Notes under the pieces: model-generated
Database searches by the model: none
Told to the model about the DNA's origin: nothing
What the model saw: the letters and a program-made list of their open reading frames with translations, nothing else
Source: Streptomyces sp. DH-12
GTDB taxonomy: Bacteria; Actinomycetota; Actinomycetes; Streptomycetales; Streptomycetaceae
Direction of reading: 5' to 3'
Length of the DNA: 64,000 nt
NCBI RefSeq assembly: GCF_002899455.1
Contig: NZ_PPFB01000001.1
Coordinates: 5,059,001-5,123,000, forward strand
Shown: piece by piece, positions 19,094-28,204 of the stretch
How the letters are laid out: each line of letters opens with the position of its first letter
How positions within the stretch are numbered: position 1 is the stretch's first letter
Program-made: the position numbers and the translations under genes

Positions 19094-20713
19094 ATGATCA
19101 AGAGACTGTGCGGCGCGGGCGTCGCCATGGCCGTCGGCGTCGCCGTCATGGTGAACGTGCCGTCCCTGCAGGCGTCCTCGGCCGCGAAGCAGGGGGAGAA
19201 CGCCCTGCCGCTGGGCCCCGCCGGTCTGAAGGAGACCCGCACCACGCGGACCGTGCAGCCCGGCGTCACCCTCACCCGCATCGTCCGCGGTGCCAAGGAC
19301 CCGGCGCTTCGCTGGACGGTCGAGGTCGCCGTTCCGGGAGGTGACACCTCACCCGACCCCGACGCGCCGCTGACCGTCCTGAAGGACCGGCCGAGCGCCA
19401 CCGAGTGGGCGGCCGACCTGGAGCTGGACGGTTTCCGGGCCCGGGCCGAGCAGGTGACAACACCGAAGGCGGCCGATTACGCCGGAGGCACACTGGGATG
19501 GCGGGTCCGCGTCGGATCGTTCGACTCGCAGTCCGCCGCGACGTCCGAGCGTGCACGGCTGAAGGCAGCCGGGTACGCGGGGACCGTCGTGTACACGGGC
19601 TGGGACGGTGACGTCGCGGCCGGAGGCCCGTGGCGCGTCGACGTGCTCACCATCGACCCGAGCCGGTTCCGCGGGAGTCTCCGGGCGTCGTACGGCCCGG
19701 ACCTGGAGAACAGCGAGACGACCAGCGAGCTGGCGGACGAGGCCGGTGCCGTCGCGGCGGTCAACGCCGGGTTCTTCGTCTTCGATCCCGACGCGGGCGC
19801 GCCCGGGGATCCCGCCGGCACGGGCGTGTACGACGGGCGCCTGCTGAGTGAGCCGGTGAGCGGGCGTCCCAGTCTGGTGGTCCACGACGACGGGCGGCGG
19901 ACGGAGATCACCCGGTACACGTGGGAGGGACGTGTCGTCGGAGGGGACGCCTCGCTGCGTCTGAGCGGCCTCAACCGGGTGCCGGGTCTGATCCGGAACT
20001 GCGGCGGATCCGTGGACGACGCCCCGACCTCCCGGCCGCTGCACGACGTGACCTGCACCAACGCCGACGAACTCGTCGCCTTCACGCCCGACTACGGGCA
20101 GCGCACCCCGGAGGGCGAAGGGCTCGAGGCCGTGCTGGACGCCCAGGACCGGGTCGTCGAACTGCGCTCACCGCGCGGCGGACCGCTCCCGTCGGGGGGC
20201 AGCTCGATCCAGGCGACCGGGCGCCGCGTCGGCGAGCTGTCGGGCCTCGCGGGGATCGGTGAGAACCTGAGCCTGAGGACGGCCCTGCTGGACCCGCGCG
20301 GGCGCCGGGTCTCGCCCTCCCCCGGGACCGACGTCCTGAACGCCGGCCCGGAACTCGTCCGCGACGGACGGCTCCACATCACCCCCGCCGCCGACGGCAT
20401 GGTGCGCCGGGACGACCCGAGCTTCTACTACGGCTGGGCGCACAAGCGCAATCCGCGCACGCTGGCCGGGGTGGACGCGGCCGGCCGCACCGTGCTGGTC
20501 ACCGCCCACGGACGCAGCACCGACGCCCTCGGGCTCAGCATCGGCGAGAGCGCCGAGGTCGCCAAGACGCTCGGGCTGCGCGACGCGGTCAGCCTCGACG
20601 GCGGCGGCTCGACCACGATGGTGGTCGACGGCGCGGTGCTCACCGCGCCGTCCGACCCCACCGACGAACGCCCCGTCGGCGACGCCCTGCTGATCCTGCC
20701 CCGCAGGGACTGA
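19094..20713 (+). CDS. Secreted SPOR-domain phosphodiester glycosidase (NAGPA-like, 539 aa)
   Basis: The N-terminus MIKRLCGAGVAMAVGVAVMV is a signal peptide or anchor. A SPOR-like domain (GWRVRVGSFDSQSAATSE to GPWRVDV, residues ~135-190), which binds peptidoglycan glycan strands, is followed by the NAGPA/DUF2233 domain: VAAVNAGFF, GRPSLVVHDDG, DVLNAGPELVRDG and the end motif DAVSLDGGGSTTMVVDG. The family removes a sugar from a phosphodiester-linked glycan; the animal member uncovers mannose-6-phosphate. The ATG at 19094 was chosen for the signal peptide; its ribosome site is weak. Position directly after two Stealth genes suggests it trims or remodels their product outside the cell (inference). 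Confidence 0.9.
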   Translation: MIKRLCGAGVAMAVGVAVMVNVPSLQASSAAKQGENALPLGPAGLKETRTTRTVQPGVTLTRIVRGAKDPALRWTVEVAVPGGDTSPDPDAPLTVLKDRPSATEWAADLELDGFRARAEQVTTPKAADYAGGTLGWRVRVGSFDSQSAATSERARLKAAGYAGTVVYTGWDGDVAAGGPWRVDVLTIDPSRFRGSLRASYGPDLENSETTSELADEAGAVAAVNAGFFVFDPDAGAPGDPAGTGVYDGRLLSEPVSGRPSLVVHDDGRRTEITRYTWEGRVVGGDASLRLSGLNRVPGLIRNCGGSVDDAPTSRPLHDVTCTNADELVAFTPDYGQRTPEGEGLEAVLDAQDRVVELRSPRGGPLPSGGSSIQATGRRVGELSGLAGIGENLSLRTALLDPRGRRVSPSPGTDVLNAGPELVRDGRLHITPAADGMVRRDDPSFYYGWAHKRNPRTLAGVDAAGRTVLVTAHGRSTDALGLSIGESAEVAKTLGLRDAVSLDGGGSTTMVVDGAVLTAPSDPTDERPVGDALLILPRRD

Positions 20714-20732
20714 CCCGCCGGCCGACGCGTCG

Positions 20733-22868
20733 CTAGGCCGGCTGCCCGGGTCGTTCCGACGCGGACCTGGCGGGCGGCGTGAGCCGCGCGGGCGCCGGGG
20801 GCGCCTGTCGTGGACCGGGGACTCCCGCGGCCGTCCGCCCGGTCATCCGTGCCCTGTGCGTCCCGGCCGCCGCGCACAGGGCGCGTACGGCCCCGGCGAA
20901 GCGTTCCTGGGACGAGGGCTCGGCCGGGCCCAGCAGTTCCAGTCTCAGGTCCGCGCGCGCCTGCGCCAGACCGTCCTTCTCCGGATGCCGGACCGCTTCC
21001 AGCAGGGCCGGCACCCCCGTCGCGTCCGGGGTCAGGACGGTCGCCGCCGTCACCGTCGGGAAGGCCGCGCGGAACGCGGCCTCGGACATCCCGCCCGTGT
21101 TGGCCACCGCGTACGGCTTGCCGCTCGCCAGGAAGTCGCTGATCACGCTCGACACGTCGCTGATCAGCAGGTCGGCGACGTTGAAGCAGGAGTACAGCGA
21201 AGGGCGGGCGTCGACGACGACCTGGTGCTCCCACTCCGGCAGCGACGCCCAGTACGCCGCCTCCCAGGCCGCCGTCGCCCGCGCCACGGCCTCCGCGCGG
21301 CCCGGCGGGGGAGCGGACTGGACGAGCATCCGCTCGGCCTGGTCGGCGCCCTCCCGGAACTCCGCGGCGGTCAGCCGGGTCAGCTCGGCGGTGCGGGCGG
21401 CCAGCTCCTTCGACGGGGCGGGACGCGAGCCGGAGCGGGCCCGGTTGGCCGCGCGGATCAGCTCCCGGACACGGCGGTCCGCGGCGCCCGCCCGCGGGTC
21501 CACCGAACCGGTCAGCGGGTGCGGCTTGTACAGCAGACGCACCCCCGGGTCCGCGAGCAGCGCCCGCACCAGGTTCTCGCCGGCCGCGATCACCGAGGTG
21601 TTGCCCGGGTTGCCGTCCCAGCCCTCCCAGGTCGGCGCGTACAGCACGGTGGTGTACGCGCCCGTGGGCGGCCCCGCGTACGGCCGCACCGCGTCCAGCT
21701 GCGGGCGGCCGATCTCCACCACGTCCTTGTCCTCGACCCCCACCTCGGCCAGCGCGTACCGCTCGCGCGCCGCCGGACCCGCGACCCACACCTCGTCGTA
21801 CGCCTTCGCGTACGGGTTGCACGAGGACAGCTTGTCGCTCTCCCCGTGGTTGACGAAGGCGTGCTTGATGGTGGGGATGCGCAGCACCTGCGAGGTCTTG
21901 CCCGAGTTGGACGGGTGGATGAGCACCTGGAGCGTGGAGTGCTCCAGGCGCATCAGGGTGGGCACCTTCGGCAGGCACACGATCGGGATGTCGGTCGCCG
22001 GGATCCGCGACACCATGGACCGCTCGCGCAGCACGATGAGCGGCCGGCCGTCGAGCCGGGCCAGCGGCTCCAGCCACATCCCCGCCTGGTAGACGGAGGA
22101 CGGCCCGCCGGAGAAGTACAGCCCCACCGTGGGCCGGTACTCGGCCAGCCACGCGTCGAACCAGGCGAGCACCTCCTGCTCGCCCGCCGGCCGCCGCCCC
22201 GGCAGCAGCCGCAGCGACAGCGTCACCAGTCCGCCCAGCGCGAGCGCCAGCGACAGCGCGATCCCGGCCGCCGCGCACCGCGTGTCGTCCGTCACCGCCG
22301 TCGCCGTCAGCCCGGCCGTCGCGGGCAGCCCGAACACCAGCAGCCGGTGCCCGGGGCGGCGCAGCAGCGCGGGCGGGGCGGAGGTGAGGCGCAGCGCGGA
22401 GGCGTCGATGTTGCGGGTCACCACGGGCAGGGTGCGGGTGCGGCGCACCAGCACGGACACCGCCTGGATGGCGCAGTGCAGGGCGTAGCAGAGCAGCAGA
22501 CCGGCGAGCAGCGGCGCGTACTGCGTCTCACGCTGCTGCTCGCCGAGCCGCAGCAGGCCCACCACCAGCAGCAGGTCGCGCAGCACATGGCGGACGGTGA
22601 CGTCCGCGTGCGCCTTGGCGAACAGCGCCGGCACGCCCCGCTGCCAGCGGTACAGCACGCCCTCGGCGGCCAGCGAGAGGGCGGTGGCGGCCAGCAGCAG
22701 CGGCACGTGCGGGGCCAGCGCCGCCACGGCCTGCGCCGCATAGGCGCCGGCCAGGACGGACGCCGTCAGCACCGTGGTGAGCGCGGGGCGGCCGGGCAGG
22801 CGGGGCAGCGGGAGGCGGGGCCGGCGGATTCCCGCCCGGAACCGCCGACGGGACGTGGGTCGGGACAC
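20733..22868 (-). CDS. CDP-glycerol:polyglycerophosphate transferase-like polymerase (TagF/TagB family, 711 aa)
   Basis: The N-terminal ~200 residues contain five to seven hydrophobic helices. The C-terminal ~470 residues form a GT-B-type Glyphos_transf domain with NHGESDKLS, YDEVWVAGPAARERY, VLYAPTWEGWDG, LYKPHP and the acidic DLLISDVSSVISDFLASGKP. Such enzymes polymerise glycerol- or ribitol-phosphate, or related polyol-phosphate, onto a lipid-linked primer. The GTG at 22868 has GGAG 8 nt upstream; the frame is open further upstream but without coding character. The gene converges with the glycosidase gene, leaving only 19 nt between stops. The substrate cannot be told from sequence. Confidence 0.88.
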   Translation of the reverse strand: MSRPTSRRRFRAGIRRPRLPLPRLPGRPALTTVLTASVLAGAYAAQAVAALAPHVPLLLAATALSLAAEGVLYRWQRGVPALFAKAHADVTVRHVLRDLLLVVGLLRLGEQQRETQYAPLLAGLLLCYALHCAIQAVSVLVRRTRTLPVVTRNIDASALRLTSAPPALLRRPGHRLLVFGLPATAGLTATAVTDDTRCAAAGIALSLALALGGLVTLSLRLLPGRRPAGEQEVLAWFDAWLAEYRPTVGLYFSGGPSSVYQAGMWLEPLARLDGRPLIVLRERSMVSRIPATDIPIVCLPKVPTLMRLEHSTLQVLIHPSNSGKTSQVLRIPTIKHAFVNHGESDKLSSCNPYAKAYDEVWVAGPAARERYALAEVGVEDKDVVEIGRPQLDAVRPYAGPPTGAYTTVLYAPTWEGWDGNPGNTSVIAAGENLVRALLADPGVRLLYKPHPLTGSVDPRAGAADRRVRELIRAANRARSGSRPAPSKELAARTAELTRLTAAEFREGADQAERMLVQSAPPPGRAEAVARATAAWEAAYWASLPEWEHQVVVDARPSLYSCFNVADLLISDVSSVISDFLASGKPYAVANTGGMSEAAFRAAFPTVTAATVLTPDATGVPALLEAVRHPEKDGLAQARADLRLELLGPAEPSSQERFAGAVRALCAAAGTHRARMTGRTAAGVPGPRQAPPAPARLTPPARSASERPGQPA

Positions 22869-23075
22869 TGCGGTCGCTCCAGGGTCGTGAGGGACGTGCG
22901 CTGGGGTTAACGGCCGTCGCCCTCCGGACGACACGCGTGTGACGCGCGGTCCTCGGCCCGGTGCCGTCGCACAGGTGCCCGCACGCCGGGTCGCACGGAC
23001 GGGGTGCGGCGTCGCGTGCCCGGAGCGGCCGTGTCCGGGGGCTGGACCGCCGAGCGTCCTTCGATGCGCTTCGCG

Positions 23076-23081
23076 TAGATT
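23076..23081 (+). promoter_or_regulatory. Possible proB -10 box
   Basis: TAGATT closely fits the vegetative -10 consensus, 43 nt before the proB start. No good -35 lies 16-19 nt upstream. Confidence 0.35.
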
Positions 23082-23124
23082 GCCTGGCGGGCGAAACGAT
23101 CGATCCGAGGGGAGCGACGGCAAG

Positions 23125-24252
23125 GTGGCAGGGGCACGGCAGGCCGTGGGCGAGGCGCGCAGGATCGTCGTCAAGGTCGGCTCCTCGTCGCTGACCACCG
23201 CGGCGGGCGGACTGGACGCCGACCGCGTGGACGCGCTCGTGGACGTCCTGGCCAAGACCAGGAGCGGCGGGGAGCGGGAGGTCGTCCTCGTCTCCTCGGG
23301 CGCCATCGCCGCCGGACTCGCCCCGCTGGGACTGCGCCGCCGCCCCCGCGACCTGGCCCGCCAGCAGGCCGCCGCCAGCGTCGGCCAGGGCCTCCTGGTC
23401 GCCCGCTACACCGCCTCCTTCGCCCGCTACGGCGTCCGCGTCGGCCAGGTGCTGCTGACCAGCGACGACATGAGCCGCCGCGCCCACCACCGCAACGCCT
23501 CCCGCACCCTGGACAAGCTGCTCGCGATGGGCGCCCTCCCGGTCGTCAACGAGAACGACACGGTGGCCACCGACGAGATCCGCTTCGGCGACAACGACCG
23601 CCTCGCCGCCCTCGTCGCCCACCTGGTCCACGCCGACCTGCTGGTGCTGCTGTCCGACGTGGACGGCGTCTACGACGGCGACCCGTCCCGCCCCGGCACC
23701 TCACGGATCGCCGAGGTCAGGGGCCCCGAGGACCTCGCCCACGTGGAGATCGGCAGCGCCGGCAAGGCGGGCGTCGGCACCGGCGGCATGGTCACCAAGG
23801 TCGAGGCCGCCCGGATCGCCGCCGCCGCAGGCATCCAGGTGGTGCTGACCAGCGCGGTCCACGCGGCCGAGGCGCTCGGCGGCGGCGACACCGGCACCTA
23901 CTTCCACCCCACCGGACGCCGCTCCGCCGACCGGCTGCTGTGGCTCCAGCACGCCTCCACCCCGCAGGGCTCGCTCACCCTGGACGACGGCGCGGTGCGC
24001 GCGGTCGTCCAGGGCCGCAAGTCACTGCTGCCGGCCGGCATCGCGGGCGTCGAGGGCGACTTCAGCGCGGGCGACCCGGTGGAGCTGCGGGACCGGGAGG
24101 GACGCGCGGTGGCCCGCGGGCTCGTCAACTTCGACGCCAAGGAGATCCCCCTCCTGGTGGGCCGCTCCACCCGCGAACTCGCCCGGGAACTCGGCCCCGG
24201 GTACGAACGCGAGGTCGTACACAGGGACGATCTCGTGGTCCTGCATCCGTAA
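23125..24252 (+). CDS. proB: Glutamate 5-kinase
   Basis: This is the first step of proline synthesis, phosphorylating L-glutamate. The 375 residues contain the kinase domain (RIVVKVGSSSLT, VLVSSGAIAAG, PVVNENDTVAT, RFGDNDRLAALVA, LLSDVDGVYDGDP, GTGGMVTKVEAA) and a C-terminal PUA domain (~280-360). The GTG at 23125 has GAGGGGAG 10 nt upstream. proA follows after one small gene, giving an interrupted proBA arrangement. Confidence 0.97.
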   Translation: MAGARQAVGEARRIVVKVGSSSLTTAAGGLDADRVDALVDVLAKTRSGGEREVVLVSSGAIAAGLAPLGLRRRPRDLARQQAAASVGQGLLVARYTASFARYGVRVGQVLLTSDDMSRRAHHRNASRTLDKLLAMGALPVVNENDTVATDEIRFGDNDRLAALVAHLVHADLLVLLSDVDGVYDGDPSRPGTSRIAEVRGPEDLAHVEIGSAGKAGVGTGGMVTKVEAARIAAAAGIQVVLTSAVHAAEALGGGDTGTYFHPTGRRSADRLLWLQHASTPQGSLTLDDGAVRAVVQGRKSLLPAGIAGVEGDFSAGDPVELRDREGRAVARGLVNFDAKEIPLLVGRSTRELARELGPGYEREVVHRDDLVVLHP

Positions 24253-24382
24253 TGCACCAGAACGTCGGCCCTCGGTGGTGGACGTTCCGCGAAACCGCCC
24301 CGCGAACCGCGACGGCCTGCTCCACTTTGTCACAGGGACACATTCCGCCCGGCCGGGCGGTCCGCGTGTGAAGGAGGCCGTC

Positions 24383-24853
24383 GTGAGACGAGTGCGCCCT
24401 GGGACACCGGTGTCCCGCGGTGGTCGCGGTCCCCGGGCGGCGGGCGAGGAACGCGCCCTGACCAGCGTCGCGGCCGGGGACCGGCACCGGGGCGGCGAGG
24501 CGCGCGACCTGCCCCGCCTGTGGCATGTCACGCTCAGCGTGTCCGGTGCGCCCGCGCCGGTCGCGGAGGTCCGGCGGGCGCTGGAACAGCTCGCCCACGA
24601 CCATCCCTTCCTGCTGACCAGCCGCTACGCCGACGACCATGCGGAGATCCGCTACTGGGAGGAGGCCCGCGACCTGCACGACGCGGCCGCGGTGGCGCTG
24701 CGCCTGTGGGGGGAGCACCGGCGGACCGCGGGGCTGCCGCCGTGGGAGATCGTGGGCCTGGAGGTCATCGACCGGGTCACCTATCGCCAGCGGGTCGCCG
24801 CCGGACACGGGCCGGTGCCGGCCACCCCGGTCGGGGTGCACCCCTTCCCGTAG
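24383..24853 (+). CDS. Hypothetical protein between proB and proA (156 aa)
   Basis: The first ~45 residues are basic and low in complexity. The rest (WHVTLSVSGAPAPVAEVRRALEQL...HPFLLTSRYADDHAEIRYWEEA...WEIVGLEVIDRVTYRQR) is well ordered and coding-like and may be a small alpha/beta fold; no family is recognised. AAGGAGG lies 5 nt before the GTG at 24383. It sits 130 nt after proB and 105 nt before proA on the same strand, suggesting co-regulation. No known proline-pathway motif is visible. Confidence 0.7.
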   Translation: MRRVRPGTPVSRGGRGPRAAGEERALTSVAAGDRHRGGEARDLPRLWHVTLSVSGAPAPVAEVRRALEQLAHDHPFLLTSRYADDHAEIRYWEEARDLHDAAAVALRLWGEHRRTAGLPPWEIVGLEVIDRVTYRQRVAAGHGPVPATPVGVHPFP

Positions 24854-24958
24854 TGTCGGGCGCCCCACCGGTCACATCCGTTATGACGGTGAATGTCCCT
24901 GTCTCGGGGTGTGGGACGAACGCCTCCGCGGCGCGCCGCGCGCACTACGCTTCCTTCC

Positions 24959-26245
24959 ATGACCACGCTCTCGCCGTTCGACTCCATGTCCCCGGTCAGC
25001 CAGGCCGCCTACCGCGCCAAGGGCGCCGCCGCCACCCTCGCGCCGCTGCCGCGCGCCGCCAAGGACGACGCGCTGCTCGCCATCGCGGACGCGCTGGAGG
25101 TCCGCACGAGCGAGATCGTCGAGGCCAACGCACAGGACGTGGCGAAGGCGCGCGAGGCCGGCACCAGCGAGGGCATGATCGACCGGCTCACCCTCACCCC
25201 GGAGCGGGTCCGCGCCATCGCCGCCGACGTGCGCGACGTGGCCGCGCTGCCCGACCCGGTCGGCGAGGTCGTCCGCGGCTCGAGCCTGCCCAACGGCATC
25301 GACCTGCGCCAGGTCCGGGTGCCGCTCGGCGTCGTCGGCATCATCTACGAGGGCCGGCCCAACGTGACGGTCGACGCCGCCGCCCTCTGCCTGAAGTCGG
25401 GCAACGCGGTCCTGCTGCGCGGCTCCTCCTCCGCCTACCGCTCCAACACCGCGCTGGTGCGGGTGCTGCGCGACGCCGTGCACGGCGCGGGCCTGCCCGC
25501 CGACGCCGTCCAGATGGTCCCCGGGGAGAGCCGGGACAGCGTGCGCGAGCTGATGCGCGCCCGCGGCCTGGTCGACGTGCTGATCCCGCGCGGCGGCGCC
25601 TCGCTGATCAACACCGTCGTGCAGGAGTCCACCGTCCCCGTCATCGAGACCGGCACCGGCAACTGCCACGTCTACGTCGACGCCCGGGCCGACATCGACA
25701 TGGCCGTCGAGATCCTGGTGAACTCCAAGGCGCAGCGGGTCGGCGTGTGCAACGCCGCCGAGACGCTGCTGGTGCACCAGGACATCGCCGCCGAGTTCCT
25801 GCCCCGCGCGCTGGACGCCCTCGCCGACGCCGGGGTCACCGTGCACGCCGACGAGCGCGTGATGGCGTACGCCAAGGACTCCCGCGCCACCGTCGTGGAG
25901 GCCACCACGGAGGACTGGGAGACCGAGTACCTCTCCCACGACATCGCCGCCGCCGTGGTCGACTCCCTGGACCGGGCGGTCGAGCACATCCGGCTGTGGA
26001 CCTCCGGCCACACCGAGGCCATCGTCACCAGCTCCCAGCAGGCCGCCCGCCGGTTCACCCAGCTGGTGGACTCCACCACGGTCGCGGTGAACGCCTCCAC
26101 CCGGTTCACCGACGGCGGCCAGTTCGGCTTCGGCGCGGAGATCGGCATCTCCACGCAGAAGCTGCACGCCCGCGGTCCGATGGGTCTGCCCGAGCTGACC
26201 AGCACGAAGTACATCGTCACCGGCGACGGCCACACCCGGCGCTGA
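24959..26245 (+). CDS. proA: Glutamate-5-semialdehyde dehydrogenase (gamma-glutamyl phosphate reductase)
   Basis: This is the second step of proline synthesis, NADPH-dependent reduction of gamma-glutamyl phosphate. The 428 residues show [33 protein letters not shown], the catalytic-Cys segment [15 protein letters not shown], and the terminal [19 protein letters not shown]. The ATG at 24959 has no Shine-Dalgarno site, but TACGCT ends 7 nt upstream, so the transcript may be leaderless; an upstream in-frame start at 24893 is less likely. Confidence 0.96.
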   Translation: MTTLSPFDSMSPVSQAAYRAKGAAATLAPLPRAAKDDALLAIADALEVRTSEIVEANAQDVAKAREAGTSEGMIDRLTLTPERVRAIAADVRDVAALPDPVGEVVRGSSLPNGIDLRQVRVPLGVVGIIYEGRPNVTVDAAALCLKSGNAVLLRGSSSAYRSNTALVRVLRDAVHGAGLPADAVQMVPGESRDSVRELMRARGLVDVLIPRGGASLINTVVQESTVPVIETGTGNCHVYVDARADIDMAVEILVNSKAQRVGVCNAAETLLVHQDIAAEFLPRALDALADAGVTVHADERVMAYAKDSRATVVEATTEDWETEYLSHDIAAAVVDSLDRAVEHIRLWTSGHTEAIVTSSQQAARRFTQLVDSTTVAVNASTRFTDGGQFGFGAEIGISTQKLHARGPMGLPELTSTKYIVTGDGHTRR

Positions 26246-26345
26246 CCGGCGCGCCCCGCGGGGCGCCTCCGCGGGCGGTGTCCGGTGGACGGACGAATTT
26301 CCGTACCGTCTGCCCAAATTGACCCCCCAGGTCTACTCTGGATCC

Positions 26346-26900
26346 GTGCCGGAGGACGTGGGGGGCACGCCGTTCCCGGACGGCTGGAAGCCCGACGACG
26401 ACGACCACGACCGCGGGGTGTCGGACGAAGAGTTCGCCTCCGTGGTCCTCGACGAGGCCTTCGTCCGGGCGGCCGCGGTGCACGAGCCGACGGCCGTGGA
26501 GCGCCTCCTGGCCGCCGCGCAAGCCAGGGCCGAGGCCTCCGAGGCCGAGGCCCACCGCGCCCGCGCCCGGCGGCACGACGACGCCCACGGCGGCTACCGG
26601 GGCGCCGGCGGCCACCGCCCCGACGACGAGGACGCCGACGTCCTGGAGTCCGACCACGGCTGCCCCTACGGCCGGCAGGTCCGCTGGCACCGGCCGGTCG
26701 CCTGGATGCTGACCCTGCTGATGGGCGTCGGCATGGTCGCGCTCGCCTTCTCCGCGGTCTACCGGGGCGGCTCCGCGCAGCGCCAGGACCCCGCCCCGCC
26801 GCCGGCCACCACCGGGGTCGGCCCGGGTGCCGCCGAGCCCTCCGCGTCGGCCGACCACTCCCGGCCGGCCGTCCCGGTGCTCCCCACCGGCGGCCCCTGA
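26346..26900 (+). CDS. Bitopic membrane protein with FVRAA motif, first of a pair (184 aa)
   Basis: The cytoplasmic N-terminus carries EEFASVVLDEAFVRAA (residues ~28-43), followed by an Ala/Glu/Arg helix, one transmembrane segment (VAWMLTLLMGVGMVALAFSAVY, near residue 120) and a short Pro-rich outer tail. The same motif recurs in the next gene. The GTG at 26346 has a TACTCT hexamer ending 6 nt before it and no ribosome site, so the mRNA may be leaderless. No enzyme motif is visible and the function is unknown. Confidence 0.8.
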   Translation: MPEDVGGTPFPDGWKPDDDDHDRGVSDEEFASVVLDEAFVRAAAVHEPTAVERLLAAAQARAEASEAEAHRARARRHDDAHGGYRGAGGHRPDDEDADVLESDHGCPYGRQVRWHRPVAWMLTLLMGVGMVALAFSAVYRGGSAQRQDPAPPPATTGVGPGAAEPSASADHSRPAVPVLPTGGP

Positions 26901-26904
26901 GAGC

Positions 26905-26935
26905 GGCCCGCGGCGTGGCGGGAACCTGCCACGGG
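26905..26935 (+). terminator. Possible hairpin between the paired membrane-protein genes
   Basis: GTGGCGGG pairs with CCTGCCAC around an AA loop, and outer GCCCG pairs with CGGGC. There is no T tract. Confidence 0.4.
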
Positions 26936-26987
26936 CCGGATCGCCGACGGGCGTTTACCGGCACCCCGCCGGACCTACCCTGAAGGT

Positions 26988-28055
26988 ATGGGAGAGCCTT
27001 CGGACCCGCCCGAGGGGACGCCCGGGGGAGGCGGCGAGGACGAGTACCGGTCCGTCGTCTTCGACGAGACCTTCGTGCGCGCTGCACGGCTCCAGGAGTT
27101 CTCCGCGCAGGAGCGCATCACCGACCACACGCCCGCCGTGCGGCGTCTCCCGCCGGCCCGCCGCGGCGGGCTGTCCCGGCAGGCCCTCGTGCTGGTCCTG
27201 CTGATCGCCGTGGCCTTCGGCACCGCCGTCTACATGGGCGTACGCCACCCCTACCGGACACCCGTCGCCGAGCGGCCCGCCGAGCCCCTGCGGATGACCG
27301 TCGTGCCCCTCGCCCCCGAGGACCCGGTGCCCGGCGCCCGCGACGTGGAGCGGCTGTACGCGCACAGTCCCGCCGCGCGGTTCCGCCCCGGAGCCGAGGG
27401 CGTGCCCCTCCCGCCGACCCGGCGCACCGCGCACTTCTCCGACGACCAGGTCGTGTCCGCCCTGCTCACCGCGAGGGACTACGTCGTACGGTCCGCCCTC
27501 GACCCGGCCGTGATCACCGGCGGCGAGACCCGGACCGTGCGGGTACTGCTCGACTCCCGCCAGCGGGAGCAGTTCGACGAGAGCGTCGACCGGCCCGCCG
27601 CCGACGGACGGCACGCGGTCACCGGATGGCTGGTCCGCTTCGACCCCACCCGGGTCGAACTGGCCGACCCGTACATCCGGGTCCGGGGCACCCTCCAGGC
27701 CGCCGAGGCCGACTCCGGGACGCTGGAGGTCACCACCGACCACACCGTCGTCTACGCGCTGCGGCCGGCCGACGCGGGCCGGGACGCGGAGGCGTCGCTG
27801 TTCACCGTCCGCCGCGAGCTGCGGTTCCGCTTCGACCGCGAGGACCTGCGGCTGCACCAGGCGGAACTGGTCCTCTCCCACGTCCAGGCAGGCCCCCAGT
27901 CCTGCGCCCTGGACCCGGCCTCCCGCCTCCACCCCCTCCTCGCCGGCCAACGCGCCGACCGCACGACCCCGCCCGGCACCGACCCCTACGCCCCCGGCAC
28001 CACGGCCCCGGCGCTCTGCGGCACGCTCTCCCGGGCGGCGCAGCCACAGCTGTGA
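26988..28055 (+). CDS. Bitopic membrane protein with FVRAA motif and large outer domain (355 aa)
   Basis: The N-terminus has EDEYRSVVFDETFVRAARL (residues ~17-35), matching the motif of the preceding gene. One transmembrane segment follows (ALVLVLLIAVAFGTAVYMGV, ~66-85), then an extracytoplasmic domain of ~260 residues with mixed beta-type sequence (VRVLLDSRQREQF, VTGWLVRFDPTRVEL, TLEVTTDHTVVYALRP) and two cysteines that could pair (QSCAL and ALCGT). No known domain is recognised. TACCCT ends 6 nt before the ATG, with TTTACC 16 nt further upstream, a plausible promoter for a leaderless mRNA. The transposon begins 17 nt after the stop. Confidence 0.85.
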   Translation: MGEPSDPPEGTPGGGGEDEYRSVVFDETFVRAARLQEFSAQERITDHTPAVRRLPPARRGGLSRQALVLVLLIAVAFGTAVYMGVRHPYRTPVAERPAEPLRMTVVPLAPEDPVPGARDVERLYAHSPAARFRPGAEGVPLPPTRRTAHFSDDQVVSALLTARDYVVRSALDPAVITGGETRTVRVLLDSRQREQFDESVDRPAADGRHAVTGWLVRFDPTRVELADPYIRVRGTLQAAEADSGTLEVTTDHTVVYALRPADAGRDAEASLFTVRRELRFRFDREDLRLHQAELVLSHVQAGPQSCALDPASRLHPLLAGQRADRTTPPGTDPYAPGTTAPALCGTLSRAAQPQL

Positions 28056-28071
28056 GCGGAGGGCGGGGCGC

Positions 28072-28123
28072 CGGCCTCGGGGAACATCGGTACAGCGGTT
28101 AACGCTAAGCCGGTGATCATGGC
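28072..28123 (+). repeat. Left terminal inverted repeat
   Basis: It begins CGGCCTCGGGGAACATCGG and ends GGTGATCATGGC. It contains GGGG near the outer end and AACGCTAAG inside, resembling Tn3-family ends. It is an exact reverse complement of 34146-34197. Confidence 0.92.
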
Positions 28124-28204
28124 GTCTAGTACAGGTGGCGGGCTCGGCGGCGGGATTCGGTGGAAGATCCCTGAACGGCTGCGGGCGCCGACAGCTTCGC
28201 GCTC

